DNA of 64,000 bases from Microlunatus capsulatus (GTDB taxonomy: Bacteria; Actinomycetota; Actinomycetes; Propionibacteriales; Propionibacteriaceae): the NCBI RefSeq assembly GCF_017876495.1, contig NZ_JAGIOB010000001.1, positions 2,294,001-2,358,000 on the forward strand, in the 5' to 3' direction. A program made the translations under genes and the position numbers. This document shows, piece by piece, positions 17,950-26,827 of the stretch (position 1 is the first letter of the stretch; each line of letters starts with the position of its first letter). The notes beneath the pieces were generated by a model. It saw only the letters and a program-made list of their open reading frames with translations. It was not told the DNA's origin and ran no database searches.

Positions 17950-19044
17950 ATGGTGACCCTGCTGCGGGCCGGCCCGGCGCGAGCCGCGATGGCGCCGATC
18001 GTCCTCGGCGTGCTGATGGCGACGTCGCTGATCCCGGCCGTCGCCGCGCCCGTCATCGAGGCCGAGCCCGACTGGCCCGGACGATGCCCCGTGACGGTCG
18101 CTCTGGTGGTCGATCAGTCGGCATCGCTGGAAGGAAGCTTCGACAAGGTCCGTCAGGCTTCGGAGGATATGGTCGACGCGCTCCGCGACCGCCCGTCCCA
18201 GGTCATGATCGTGGCCTTCGGCACCGAGGCTCAGGTGGTCGAGCCGTTGACCGATGTCTCGGATCCCAGCGGGCGCCGGCGCGTCAAGAGGTCGATCGAT
18301 AACCTCGACACCTTCTCCAACGCCTCGGGGCAAGGGGGGACGAACTGGGAGGCCGGGCTGGCTCTGGCGGCAGCAGCCAAGCCCCAGATCGTCGTGGTCC
18401 TGACCGATGGGCTACCCAATGCCTACGGGAATCCCGTCCAGGGGGACGAGGACGGCGGTGACGCCGCACTCCTGGCCGCCCAGAAGGTCGCCAACGGTCT
18501 CAAGCGCGCAGGAACCCGCGTGGTGCCGGTAGGCATCGCCCTCGGGCCCGGCGGCACCCAGAACCTGGCCGCCATCTCCGGCAATCGCCCCGGCGAGGAC
18601 TACTTCGCCACCGATCTCGACCGGCTGCGTCGCGAGCTCTACGGCGTCGCGGCCAGGAGCTGCGGAGTGCCGATCTCGGCGCTGCCCACACCCGAGCCCA
18701 CGGCGTTTCCCTTGGCCAAGACCTTGATCGGCGCGGCCGTGGGACTCGTCGCCCTGCTGATCGCCGGGATGGTGCTCAACCGCCGACGCAACGGACCGCC
18801 GACGGTGGCGCCACTCACTCCTGCGGCGTCCAAGGAGCCTCGAAAGCGGTCCGTCGGGAGGGCGGCCCCGCTGAAACTGGCTGATGTTGCTCCCCCCGTA
18901 CCGACCAGGACGAAGCCCGAGCCGCCGGAAGCGGCCGACTCCTCGCCGCCGGCCAGCCCACCCAGTCGCGCCCGGTCGATGTCGTTGGACTTCCTGAGGG
19001 ACGAGAGTGGTCCGGCGGGTCACCAGAGGCCGCCCGATGAGTAG
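17950..19044 (+). CDS. von Willebrand factor A domain membrane protein
   Basis: A 364-residue protein with an N-terminal signal/anchor helix (about 10-32). A vWA domain spans about 45-235. All MIDAS pieces are visible: DQSAS (the DxSxS loop, about 56), a Thr in GGTNWEAG (about 136) and the Asp of LTDGLPNAYG (about 156). A membrane helix (LIGAAVGLVALLIAGMVL, about 257-275) is followed by a basic, then Pro-rich cytoplasmic tail. The vWA domain should face outward and bind a partner through a metal ion. It is the first gene of the collinear operon that runs to 28575; the Hsp70 gene starts 78 bases later. There is no strong ribosome binding site before the ATG at 17950. Confidence 0.85.
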   Translation: MVTLLRAGPARAAMAPIVLGVLMATSLIPAVAAPVIEAEPDWPGRCPVTVALVVDQSASLEGSFDKVRQASEDMVDALRDRPSQVMIVAFGTEAQVVEPLTDVSDPSGRRRVKRSIDNLDTFSNASGQGGTNWEAGLALAAAAKPQIVVVLTDGLPNAYGNPVQGDEDGGDAALLAAQKVANGLKRAGTRVVPVGIALGPGGTQNLAAISGNRPGEDYFATDLDRLRRELYGVAARSCGVPISALPTPEPTAFPLAKTLIGAAVGLVALLIAGMVLNRRRNGPPTVAPLTPAASKEPRKRSVGRAAPLKLADVAPPVPTRTKPEPPEAADSSPPASPPSRARSMSLDFLRDESGPAGHQRPPDE

Positions 19045-19122
19045 GATCGCGACGTTGATCAGTGCCCATCCTGGTCCCCCGCCCGTCCCAAACTCTGACG
19101 ACCAAGAACTTTCGGAGGCTCC

Positions 19123-20706
19123 ATGAGTGAGAAGCCCGTCCTCGGAATCGATCTGGGCACGACCTATTCCTGCGTAGCGCAGCTGGACGACACCGGCCGG
19201 GTGACGGTCCTGCCGAACAGCGACGGCGACTTCACCACGCCGTCGGTCGTTTTCTTCGAGGACTCGGGCAACGTCGTCGTCGGCGAGCTGGCTAAGAAGG
19301 AAACCGAGACCAACGCCGACAGAGTCGTCTCCTTGATCAAGCGGCACATGGGCGAGGACGGCTACACCGTCACCGTCGGCGACCAGGTCCTGTATCCGCA
19401 GGCGGTCTCGGCGATCATCTTGCGGTTTGTCGTCGAGGACGCGCTGACCGAACTCGGCCTCGACAAGCCCGCGCAGGGTGAGATCGCCGACGTCGTGATC
19501 ACGGTTCCCGCCTACTTCGGCGCTGCCGAGCGCAGCGCCACTCGCGACGCCGGAAAGATTGCCGGCTTGAACGTCGTCAACATCATCAACGAACCCACCG
19601 CGGCGGCCATCGCCTATGGCGTGACCAATGCGGGGACCGATCGCACGGTGCTGGTCTACGACCTGGGCGGCGGAACCTTCGACGTGACGGTGATCAAGGT
19701 GTCGGAGAACTCGATCCGGGTCATCGCCACCGGCGGTGATCACTCGCTCGGTGGTGCCGACTGGGACGAGCGCATCGCGGACATGCTCGCTGAGGAGTTC
19801 GTCGCGCAGTACCCGGACAAGGACGATCCGCGCGCCGACCTCGACTCCGGCAGCCCGCTCGAGGTCATGGCTGAAGACGTCAAGAAGAGCCTCAGCCGCA
19901 AGGAAAGCGCAACGGTCACCGTGATTGCCCACGGTGAGCGGGCCAAGATCGAACTCACCCGCAGCGCCGTCCTCGAGCGGACGGACGATCTCGTGGCCCG
20001 CACCGTGGACTTCACCCGACAGGTCCTGGACGCGGCGGCCGCCAAGGGAGTCGACCACATCGACGACCTGTTGCTCGTCGGCGGCATGTCACGGTTCCCC
20101 GTGATCGCCCAGCGCCTCGCCGCGGACTTCAAGGAACTGCCTGAGCCGCGGCTGACCGATCCTGATCAGATCGTGGCGAAAGGGGCCGCCCTCTTCGCCG
20201 CGCGCGAGGTAGCCGAGCTCGACGACAACGAGGTCGGCGCCGATCCCAGCCGGAGCAGGCTGCTGCCCGGCGGCGAAGACCTGGAGATCATCAACGTGAC
20301 CTCGAAGGGTTACGGGATCAAGGTCGTCAAGGACCAGCACGACAAGGTCGGCCACATCGAGTGGCTGATTCACCCGAACGACGAGCTCCCGACGAGTCCG
20401 TCGGATACGTTCCACACGGTGATGGCGAACCAGACTGAGGTCCACATCGAGATCTACGAGTCGACCACCGACATCCTCAGCGACGTGCTGACCGAACACG
20501 TCCTGCTGGTGGACGGGGACCTCGCCGGGCTACCCTCCGGCAAGCCGGCGAACCAGCCGATCCAGGTGAACTACAACCTCGGCGACGACGGCATCTTGCG
20601 AGCAACCGCCAACTCGGGAGGTCGAGAGCTGAAGATCGAGGCCAAGATCAGCGGGGCGACTCCGCAGGAGGTGCTCGATGCCCCGCTCCCGTACATTCAG
20701 CGCTGA
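19123..20706 (+). CDS. Hsp70/DnaK-like chaperone without the helical lid
   Basis: A 527-residue Hsp70 family protein. The nucleotide-binding domain is complete: phosphate 1 LGIDLGTTYSCVA (about 7), connect 1 INEPTAAAIAYG (about 155), phosphate 2 VYDLGGGTFDVTV (about 182), adenosine motif DDLLLVGGMSRFPVI (about 312). A substrate-binding beta domain follows (about 385-510: LEIINVTSKGYGIKV, DDGILRATANSGGREL). The protein then stops, lacking the roughly 100-residue helical lid of true DnaK. The start ATG has CGGAGG 4 bases upstream. It is clearly not the housekeeping dnaK. Its neighbours (vWA, FN3, two GTPases, a GrpE-like gene) suggest a dedicated chaperone in a signalling or conflict system. 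Confidence 0.93.
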   Translation: MSEKPVLGIDLGTTYSCVAQLDDTGRVTVLPNSDGDFTTPSVVFFEDSGNVVVGELAKKETETNADRVVSLIKRHMGEDGYTVTVGDQVLYPQAVSAIILRFVVEDALTELGLDKPAQGEIADVVITVPAYFGAAERSATRDAGKIAGLNVVNIINEPTAAAIAYGVTNAGTDRTVLVYDLGGGTFDVTVIKVSENSIRVIATGGDHSLGGADWDERIADMLAEEFVAQYPDKDDPRADLDSGSPLEVMAEDVKKSLSRKESATVTVIAHGERAKIELTRSAVLERTDDLVARTVDFTRQVLDAAAAKGVDHIDDLLLVGGMSRFPVIAQRLAADFKELPEPRLTDPDQIVAKGAALFAAREVAELDDNEVGADPSRSRLLPGGEDLEIINVTSKGYGIKVVKDQHDKVGHIEWLIHPNDELPTSPSDTFHTVMANQTEVHIEIYESTTDILSDVLTEHVLLVDGDLAGLPSGKPANQPIQVNYNLGDDGILRATANSGGRELKIEAKISGATPQEVLDAPLPYIQR

Positions 20707-20737
20707 CCACCGTCCGCCTGATCACTGAGAGCCCGTC

Positions 20738-23341
20738 ATGCCCACTTTCGACGAGGCACGGTTCGTCGAAGAGGTCCTCACGTCGATCAAGGCGGGCTGG
20801 GACCCGACCAGCAACCTCTTCCGTGTCTACCAGCTCGCCCCCTTGGTCAGTGACGCAGCAACGATCGAGGCTGCGATGACGACTGTGCTGAACGGCCTGG
20901 GGACGCAGCGACTGCAACGCGGGTTCGCCGGTCCGGTCGGCCGGCTGAAGGCCGGCCACGCCCGGGCGCGCGAGATTCTGGGTAACGACCAGGCGCGACG
21001 TCAGCACGCGGAGGCGGTCCGCGCGACAGCAGAGCAGTTGGAGGCGACGCTGGCCGACCGGGTCGCCGGCGGTCCGGGCCTGCCCCCGGCTGCAGTGACC
21101 GCGATGGCGGCGGAATCTGGCGGGAACCACACGCGGGCCGAGATCCGGGAGTCTCTCAAAGCCATCGGGGCTGCGGAACGAGAGCCCCAGGAGATCGCCG
21201 ACCCGGTAACGCCCCGGCAGTGGCCTCAGGTCGTCACGTCTCTCTCCCAGCTCGGTCAGGCCAGCTTGTGGGACTATGTGCAGAAGACGACGCCGCTCAA
21301 GGGAGTCGCCACCGACGAGGGAGCCATCAACAGCCGCCTCGGTGAGGTACGGAAGCGGCGTGACGCCGCGAGCACTGCGGAAGCGAGCCTGCTCGAGATC
21401 CTGCGCAGTTATGTCCGGTCCACGGCTCTGGTCGACGCCCTCAGGTACGAGGTGATCCAAGGTCTTGGGGCCCAGGCCGCGTATCGGTTCCCGGTTCTCC
21501 GGGCCGCCACCGAGAGCGCTCTTCCCCGGCTCAAGCAGCTTGGGATCGAGGGCGGGGTCGACGAGATCGCCTATGCCGTGTGGTGCCGCCGGCGGTTCTC
21601 CGCTACAGGAGTGGGTACGGCGTGGCGGGTCGAGTACCGGGAAGCACGGGCGGCGCACAACCTCCGACGTGCTCTCTCGGTACTCGGCTCTGCCGACAAG
21701 CGCACACCTGATGAAGAGAAGATGCTGAAGGAGCTGCGCGATACCGTCCAGAGGCTCGACGAACGAATCGACGAAGCGTCGGAACTTGAGGACAGTCAGG
21801 TCGAGCGCGCCGCCGAGCTGTACCTGCAGGTTCGCTCGGAGCTGGTGGATCCCCGGATTGATGCCGGTCTTAGCAGGTGCCTTCCTGCGCCACCAAGATC
21901 GGTGACGGCGACGGCTGACGGCGGAACTGTGGTCACCCTGGCTTGGCAGCCCACGTCCTCGCGAGCTGGTCGGATCAGCTACGCCGTCGTCCGGTCTGCG
22001 GGGCGCCGCCCGACCGGCCCGGCGGATGGGGTCACGATCGCGGCTGACATCACGACCCTCGCCGTCGTCGACGAGCACCCACCGGCAGCCCAGCACCTGC
22101 ACTATGCCGTCTTTGCCCTACGCGAGGGCGCCGCGGGCTCCGTCCCCGCGCACGCGGGACCCGTCCTCATCGTGCCCGAGGTGTCGGGCCTGCAGCTGAT
22201 CCCGTCGTCCGACTCCATCCGGGCGCGCTGGAATACTCCCCCGCAAGCGATCGACGTCGAGGTCATCCGACGATCAGATACCGGCACGACGCGGATTGCG
22301 GATGCGAGACTGGATGGCTTCGTCGATATAGCCGTGCGGGCCGGCCAGGTGTACGACTACCTGGTACGAGCGTCCTACCGCCTCCCGGACGGCTCGGTCG
22401 TGCACAGCAGCGGGCTGACCGTCAGGGGCCGGACGCAACAGGTACCCACAGCGGTCAGTCGTCTGGACGTCAGCATGGAGGGCGAGGACGTCGTCGTCGA
22501 GTGGTCCTCGCCGGAGCTCGGCGAGGTGGAGATCAGAGAGATCGGCAATCGGAGCATCCCGGAAGCGCGCGTGGTGCCGACCGCCGCTCTCAGTCAGATC
22601 GGAGCCGCGCTGAGCGGGGTGACGCTGAGAACCAGGACAGGCCTGCGGTCCCGGCCGAGCGGCAACGGCGGGAGCCTTCATCTTCTGGCGGTCACCGTGC
22701 TCGGTGACCTCGCCGCCATCGGGCCCAGCCAGGTGATCGACCGACACCTTCGGCCGGTGCGGAACCTCGAGGCGGAGCTGCGGGGCGGAAACGTGCAGCT
22801 CACCTGGGAGTGGCCGCCGGAGGCCACGGAGGTTGCCATGCTGCACCGGCTCGGCTCTCGGCCAACGGGAGCCGATGATCAGCTGGCGAAGTCGTACCGC
22901 ATCTCCCGGGCGACCTACGACGCGCTGGGCGTCCGACTTGACGCCGACGCGGGCGTGAACTACTTCGGGGTGTGCACGACCTCGAGCCTGCGTGGTGAGA
23001 CGAGCTTCGGTCCGTTGACGGTCACGTCAGTCACGCGACACACCGAGATCGCCTACCGGGTCGGCCACACCGGACTGCTCTCCCGAAAGCTGGTGCTCGC
23101 CGTCGGTTCACCGGAAGGGCCGCCGCTCCCCCGGATGCAGCTGGTAGCCAACGCCCGGGTCAGGCCGCGCACCGCGCTCCAGGGCGAGATCCTCCTCGAG
23201 ATCGACGGCGGCGAATCCGAGACGCGCCAGATTTTTGTGGTGCCCAAATCCGTCGGCCGGCCCGCCCACCTGCGTCTCTTCGCGACAGATCCGTCGATCA
23301 TCCTGCGCCCCGAGCGCCCCGACCAGCTGATCGTCGACTAG
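20738..23341 (+). CDS. large protein: helical N-terminus plus FN3-like repeats
   Basis: An 867-residue protein with no signal peptide. Residues 1-380 are helical (opening MPTFDEARFVEEVLTSIKAG; a coiled-coil-like stretch EEKMLKELRDTVQRLDERID near 330). From about 385 on there are successive beta-sandwich units of FN3 type: PPRSVTATADGGTVVTLAWQ with a YAVVR strand, VSGLQLIPSSDSIRARWNTP, VSRLDVSMEGEDVVVEWSSP, and VRNLEAELRGGNVQLTWEWP. Each has the Trp-bearing strand. No J-domain HPD motif was found. It starts 31 bases after the Hsp70 gene and ends 7 bases before the first GTPase gene. Intracellular FN3 repeats are unusual in bacteria; it may act as a scaffold or Hsp70 substrate adaptor. Function unknown. 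Confidence 0.8.
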   Translation: MPTFDEARFVEEVLTSIKAGWDPTSNLFRVYQLAPLVSDAATIEAAMTTVLNGLGTQRLQRGFAGPVGRLKAGHARAREILGNDQARRQHAEAVRATAEQLEATLADRVAGGPGLPPAAVTAMAAESGGNHTRAEIRESLKAIGAAEREPQEIADPVTPRQWPQVVTSLSQLGQASLWDYVQKTTPLKGVATDEGAINSRLGEVRKRRDAASTAEASLLEILRSYVRSTALVDALRYEVIQGLGAQAAYRFPVLRAATESALPRLKQLGIEGGVDEIAYAVWCRRRFSATGVGTAWRVEYREARAAHNLRRALSVLGSADKRTPDEEKMLKELRDTVQRLDERIDEASELEDSQVERAAELYLQVRSELVDPRIDAGLSRCLPAPPRSVTATADGGTVVTLAWQPTSSRAGRISYAVVRSAGRRPTGPADGVTIAADITTLAVVDEHPPAAQHLHYAVFALREGAAGSVPAHAGPVLIVPEVSGLQLIPSSDSIRARWNTPPQAIDVEVIRRSDTGTTRIADARLDGFVDIAVRAGQVYDYLVRASYRLPDGSVVHSSGLTVRGRTQQVPTAVSRLDVSMEGEDVVVEWSSPELGEVEIREIGNRSIPEARVVPTAALSQIGAALSGVTLRTRTGLRSRPSGNGGSLHLLAVTVLGDLAAIGPSQVIDRHLRPVRNLEAELRGGNVQLTWEWPPEATEVAMLHRLGSRPTGADDQLAKSYRISRATYDALGVRLDADAGVNYFGVCTTSSLRGETSFGPLTVTSVTRHTEIAYRVGHTGLLSRKLVLAVGSPEGPPLPRMQLVANARVRPRTALQGEILLEIDGGESETRQIFVVPKSVGRPAHLRLFATDPSIILRPERPDQLIVD

Positions 23342-23348
23342 GAGCACG

Positions 23349-24476
23349 ATGGCAAGGACGACGAACTGCCCCTACTGCTGGCACACCTTCAAGGACGCGG
23401 ACCTGCTGCGACGATGCAGCGCCAGTTGCCCGGCGAAGGACCAGACCTTCTTTCACGACCGGGACGCGGCGAAGGGAAACTGCCCGCACGGGAGACGCCC
23501 GGTGCAGCGGCGCTTCTGCCCGGAGTGCAAGAAGGTGCTGCTGCGTGAGTACCTGGAGAACCAGGGCAGCAACGTAGCCGTGATCGGCTCGGCCGCCTCG
23601 GGAAAGACGACGTACATCGGCGTCCTCCTGCATGAGCTCCGCGGACGGGTGGCCACGGCCTTCAACGGGATGGCCGTCGACCTTCTGGGCGACGAGTCAC
23701 GCAAGAACTACGACGAGCGGTTCGCGACGCCGCTCTTCGACCTCGGCGAGACCGTTCGCAAGACACCCGCGCTGGTGGGCGACAGCAAGATCGAACCCTT
23801 GATCTTCACCTTGAAGTTCCCCGCCGGCAGGGCGGTGCTCGGCGGGACGAAGGTACACAGCGCGTTGAGTGTCTTCTACGACGCGTCCGGCGAGAACATG
23901 ATCACCGCCGACGCGATGGATCCACTCGTCCGCTATCTCGACACGGCCGGGGGAATCCTCCTGCTCATCGACCCCATGGCGATGCCGGCCGTCCGCCGCC
24001 GATTCGGCAACACCATGTCGCGGAGCGCGCAGGCCACCAAGATGCTCGACCAGCAGGTCATGATCGAACGCCTGTCGGAGCTGCTCCGAGAGTCGGCAAC
24101 GCACGGAAACCGTAAACATGCCGTGCCTCTTGCGGTCGCCCTGACCAAGATCGACCTGCTGCGGGACAGTTTCGAAGCAGATTCCCCCTTGCGCCGGACG
24201 GCCCGACACGACGGCTACTACGACGACGACGACGGCCGCGATGTGCACGAAGAGGTGCGGGGCTGGCTCGACGAATGGTTCGGCCCCGCCTTCGACAACT
24301 CGTTGGCGGCCAACTTCGCCACCTATCGCTACTTCGGCCTGACGTCGCTCGGCGCGCCGCCACAGGACGAGGCCAAGATCGCCGCATCGGGCGTGCACCC
24401 TTATCGGGTCGAGGACCCGATGCTCTGGCTGCTCGCCAAGTTCGGCTCGGTCAAGAGCAGGAGAGGCAAGCGATGA
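23349..24476 (+). CDS. Zn-ribbon GTPase (double-GTPase system, component 1)
   Basis: A 375-residue protein. The N-terminus carries a cysteine-rich zinc-binding region (CPYC, then CSASCP, CPHG and CPEC between residues 7 and 60). A GTPase-like domain follows: P-loop IGSAASGKTTYIGVLL (about 79), switch/G3-like FYDASGENM (about 177) and base-specificity motif ALTKIDLL (about 264, TKxD). It resembles the TRAFAC double-GTPase families described from comparative genomics, in which a soluble and a membrane GTPase flank a GAP1-type protein, as here. It overlaps the GAP1-like gene by 4 bases. Nucleotide preference and partner are inferred from motifs and context. Confidence 0.8.
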   Translation: MARTTNCPYCWHTFKDADLLRRCSASCPAKDQTFFHDRDAAKGNCPHGRRPVQRRFCPECKKVLLREYLENQGSNVAVIGSAASGKTTYIGVLLHELRGRVATAFNGMAVDLLGDESRKNYDERFATPLFDLGETVRKTPALVGDSKIEPLIFTLKFPAGRAVLGGTKVHSALSVFYDASGENMITADAMDPLVRYLDTAGGILLLIDPMAMPAVRRRFGNTMSRSAQATKMLDQQVMIERLSELLRESATHGNRKHAVPLAVALTKIDLLRDSFEADSPLRRTARHDGYYDDDDGRDVHEEVRGWLDEWFGPAFDNSLAANFATYRYFGLTSLGAPPQDEAKIAASGVHPYRVEDPMLWLLAKFGSVKSRRGKR

Positions 24477-26824
24477 TTGGTCGGCTCGAGTACACGTCGT
24501 GCGACGACGGTCTGGACGGGATCGGCGGATTCCAGGTCCGGGCCATGTCTCCTGGGATCCGTGACGAGCTTCGCACCGCCGCGATTCGAGACAGCATCTA
24601 CGAACCTTCACCCGGGCGGCCCAGTGCGCCGACTGCTTCTGAGCTGACGCAGTTCCCTCGCGCGTTCGGCTACACCAGGGTTCCCGGAGGGTCCGTCGTC
24701 TTCCGATCCACCTACGTCGGCCGGGACCACACCGGACGATGGGGAAACTACTTCGCCCAGGCGCTGACGTTCGACAGCGCCGCTCCAGCCCAGCTGTTGC
24801 CCATCGACCTGTGGGAGTCACCAGCCTGGGCGCAGAGTTCAGAGCGGACCGGCGTGCTGGCCTCCGTCAATCCCGGGGACCTGGTTCCAGGAATGCAGGC
24901 AGACCTGGGATCGACGATGCGGTTCCTCCAGCCGCAGCAACCCGAACTTGTCGCCAGCGTCATCCAGGCGGTGCTGGACGTCTTCGCCCAGGGCAAGGGC
25001 CGAGTCATCATGATCGTCAGCGACTCCACGACGGCCGCACTCTGGATCTCGACGGTGACTCGGTCGTTGCCGGCGTCGATCGCTGCCGCCGTCAGTTTCA
25101 CGACCTATACGGCGCGACCCGAGTCTCACCAGGGACTGATCGTCTGCACGACGCCCGACGTCTCCGTCCCGGCCTACGGTGACTTCCGCCTCGTCGACGT
25201 CGCCGGCGGTGCGGCGGCCAGAGACGCTGCTCCTCTCGCGTTCGCCCGGCTCGCTGCTCAGTCGTGGCGGGAGGGCCTGATTGAGGAACTCGTCGTGGCC
25301 AGCTCGTCCCTGACGCCGCCCCTGATGGTGTCCGAGCTCGACGAGTTCGCGCAGGCCGCTGTGCTCTTCCTGGACCTGACCCCCCCGAAGGACTGGTCAG
25401 AGATGGATACGCTGTCCGGGCTCGAGTTCGCTCAGAGACGTGCGAGCTCGCTCTTCTTGTCGAACTGGCATGCCGTCGCCAAGATCACCGAGAACTCCGG
25501 CGGAATCACCGAGGTGAGCCGTTGGAGCGCGGTCCTGCGATCAGCCACCGAGAAAGGGGTGTCGGTCCCTGCGTCGCTGACCAACGACTACCTCCGGGTG
25601 GCCGTGGACGCTGTTGTCAGCGGGGCTGGGACGCACGACACCTGGCTGCCCAAGCTGGACGACACAGCCAACCACCACCTAGCCGACGCAGTTCTCGTCC
25701 CGGCGCTACTCGCCCACCCGACCACCACTCTGCTCCGCTGGCTGGGTCAACGAGGCCGTGAGTCTTTGGCCGCCGTGGTCGTTGCCGAGCTGGCCCGCCG
25801 CCTCGAACCAGTCACGCTCTCCGAAGGGCGGACGATGCTGGACCGGAACGCAGCCTCTTTCTGCCTGCAGCAGTCGGAGCAGCACCACCGGCTGCGAATC
25901 CTCGCCTCTACGGTGCTGGCGTCCGAGGGCGACCTGGATCCGGTCGACGCACTCGGTGCTGCCGACTCCCGGAGCCTGCGGACCGGCGAGGAGTGGCAGG
26001 AGCTCGCTGGCCTGCTCTGGCCTGACAGCCCACCCACGCTCACCCAGGCTCACAGGCTCTTGCGGACCACTCCGGTCGAGACCTTGCAACGGACTCATGT
26101 GATCGAGCAGCTGATCGAGCGCCTGACTGACGACGCTGCAGCCGGTGGCGCCCTGGGTGCCGATCACTTCCAGCTCGTGGAGCTGCTGAGGCAGCGCATC
26201 TTTCGCCACCTCTTGAGCAAGGATGATCAACGCAAGGTTGATGCGGTGACTTTGATCGAGTACTTCACCGCTCCACGCCGAGACGCGGAAGAGGCCACCG
26301 GCTACGCAGTCCGCGGCCTCCAGCTGGCCCGATCCCTACCACCAGCCCTCGTCGCTCTGTTGGAGCGCTCCATCGCAACCTGGCTGGTTTCGCTGCCCTG
26401 GAATTCCCAGCGGGACGCCCTCGAGCGGCTCCTCCTCCCTTTTGATGACGACATGATGGGCTTCGTGGGCGTATACACAGGCCTTGCTGAGGATGGGCTC
26501 AGGGCCTCAGCGGCATCTGCGGCCTCAATCGTGATTGCCTGGCGCAGCATCGGAAGCCCGTCAGCAGTCGGGAGTGACGCTGACGAGCGAGACGCACGTC
26601 GGCTCCGAGCTCATCTCCTCGACCAGGCCCTCCCGAAGGCGTTGCGGCGGGTGAGGCGCCGCGACCTCGACCGCCTGGGCGAGCTTCTGCCGAATACGTC
26701 CACCGTGCGGGCTAACCCGGGGATGCCCGAGGGCTGGCAACTCTGGTGGGGGAGGTGGCGGAGCAAGCATGAATCGAAGGGCCTGCTCGGCCGGCTCATG
26801 CCCCCGCGAGAGAAGCGTGACTGA
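24473..26824 (+). CDS. GTPase-associated protein 1 (GAP1)-like
   Basis: A 783-residue soluble protein. The N-terminal domain begins MIGRLEYTSCDDGLDGIGGF and continues QVRAMSPGI, with GYTRVPGGSVVFRSTYVGRD and GRWGNYFAQAL soon after. That set resembles the GAP1 N-terminal (type 2) domain found next to double GTPases. A middle alpha/beta domain follows (about 165-260, IMIVSDSTTAALWISTVTRS), then a long helical C-terminal half (about 350-783). No enzymatic motif was recognised. It is coupled to GTPase 1 by an ATGA overlap and is followed 3 bases later by the membrane GTPase gene, which strongly supports a joint complex. The label rests on resemblance and gene order. Confidence 0.7.
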   Translation: MIGRLEYTSCDDGLDGIGGFQVRAMSPGIRDELRTAAIRDSIYEPSPGRPSAPTASELTQFPRAFGYTRVPGGSVVFRSTYVGRDHTGRWGNYFAQALTFDSAAPAQLLPIDLWESPAWAQSSERTGVLASVNPGDLVPGMQADLGSTMRFLQPQQPELVASVIQAVLDVFAQGKGRVIMIVSDSTTAALWISTVTRSLPASIAAAVSFTTYTARPESHQGLIVCTTPDVSVPAYGDFRLVDVAGGAAARDAAPLAFARLAAQSWREGLIEELVVASSSLTPPLMVSELDEFAQAAVLFLDLTPPKDWSEMDTLSGLEFAQRRASSLFLSNWHAVAKITENSGGITEVSRWSAVLRSATEKGVSVPASLTNDYLRVAVDAVVSGAGTHDTWLPKLDDTANHHLADAVLVPALLAHPTTTLLRWLGQRGRESLAAVVVAELARRLEPVTLSEGRTMLDRNAASFCLQQSEQHHRLRILASTVLASEGDLDPVDALGAADSRSLRTGEEWQELAGLLWPDSPPTLTQAHRLLRTTPVETLQRTHVIEQLIERLTDDAAAGGALGADHFQLVELLRQRIFRHLLSKDDQRKVDAVTLIEYFTAPRRDAEEATGYAVRGLQLARSLPPALVALLERSIATWLVSLPWNSQRDALERLLLPFDDDMMGFVGVYTGLAEDGLRASAASAASIVIAWRSIGSPSAVGSDADERDARRLRAHLLDQALPKALRRVRRRDLDRLGELLPNTSTVRANPGMPEGWQLWWGRWRSKHESKGLLGRLMPPREKRD

Positions 26825-26827
26825 CCG

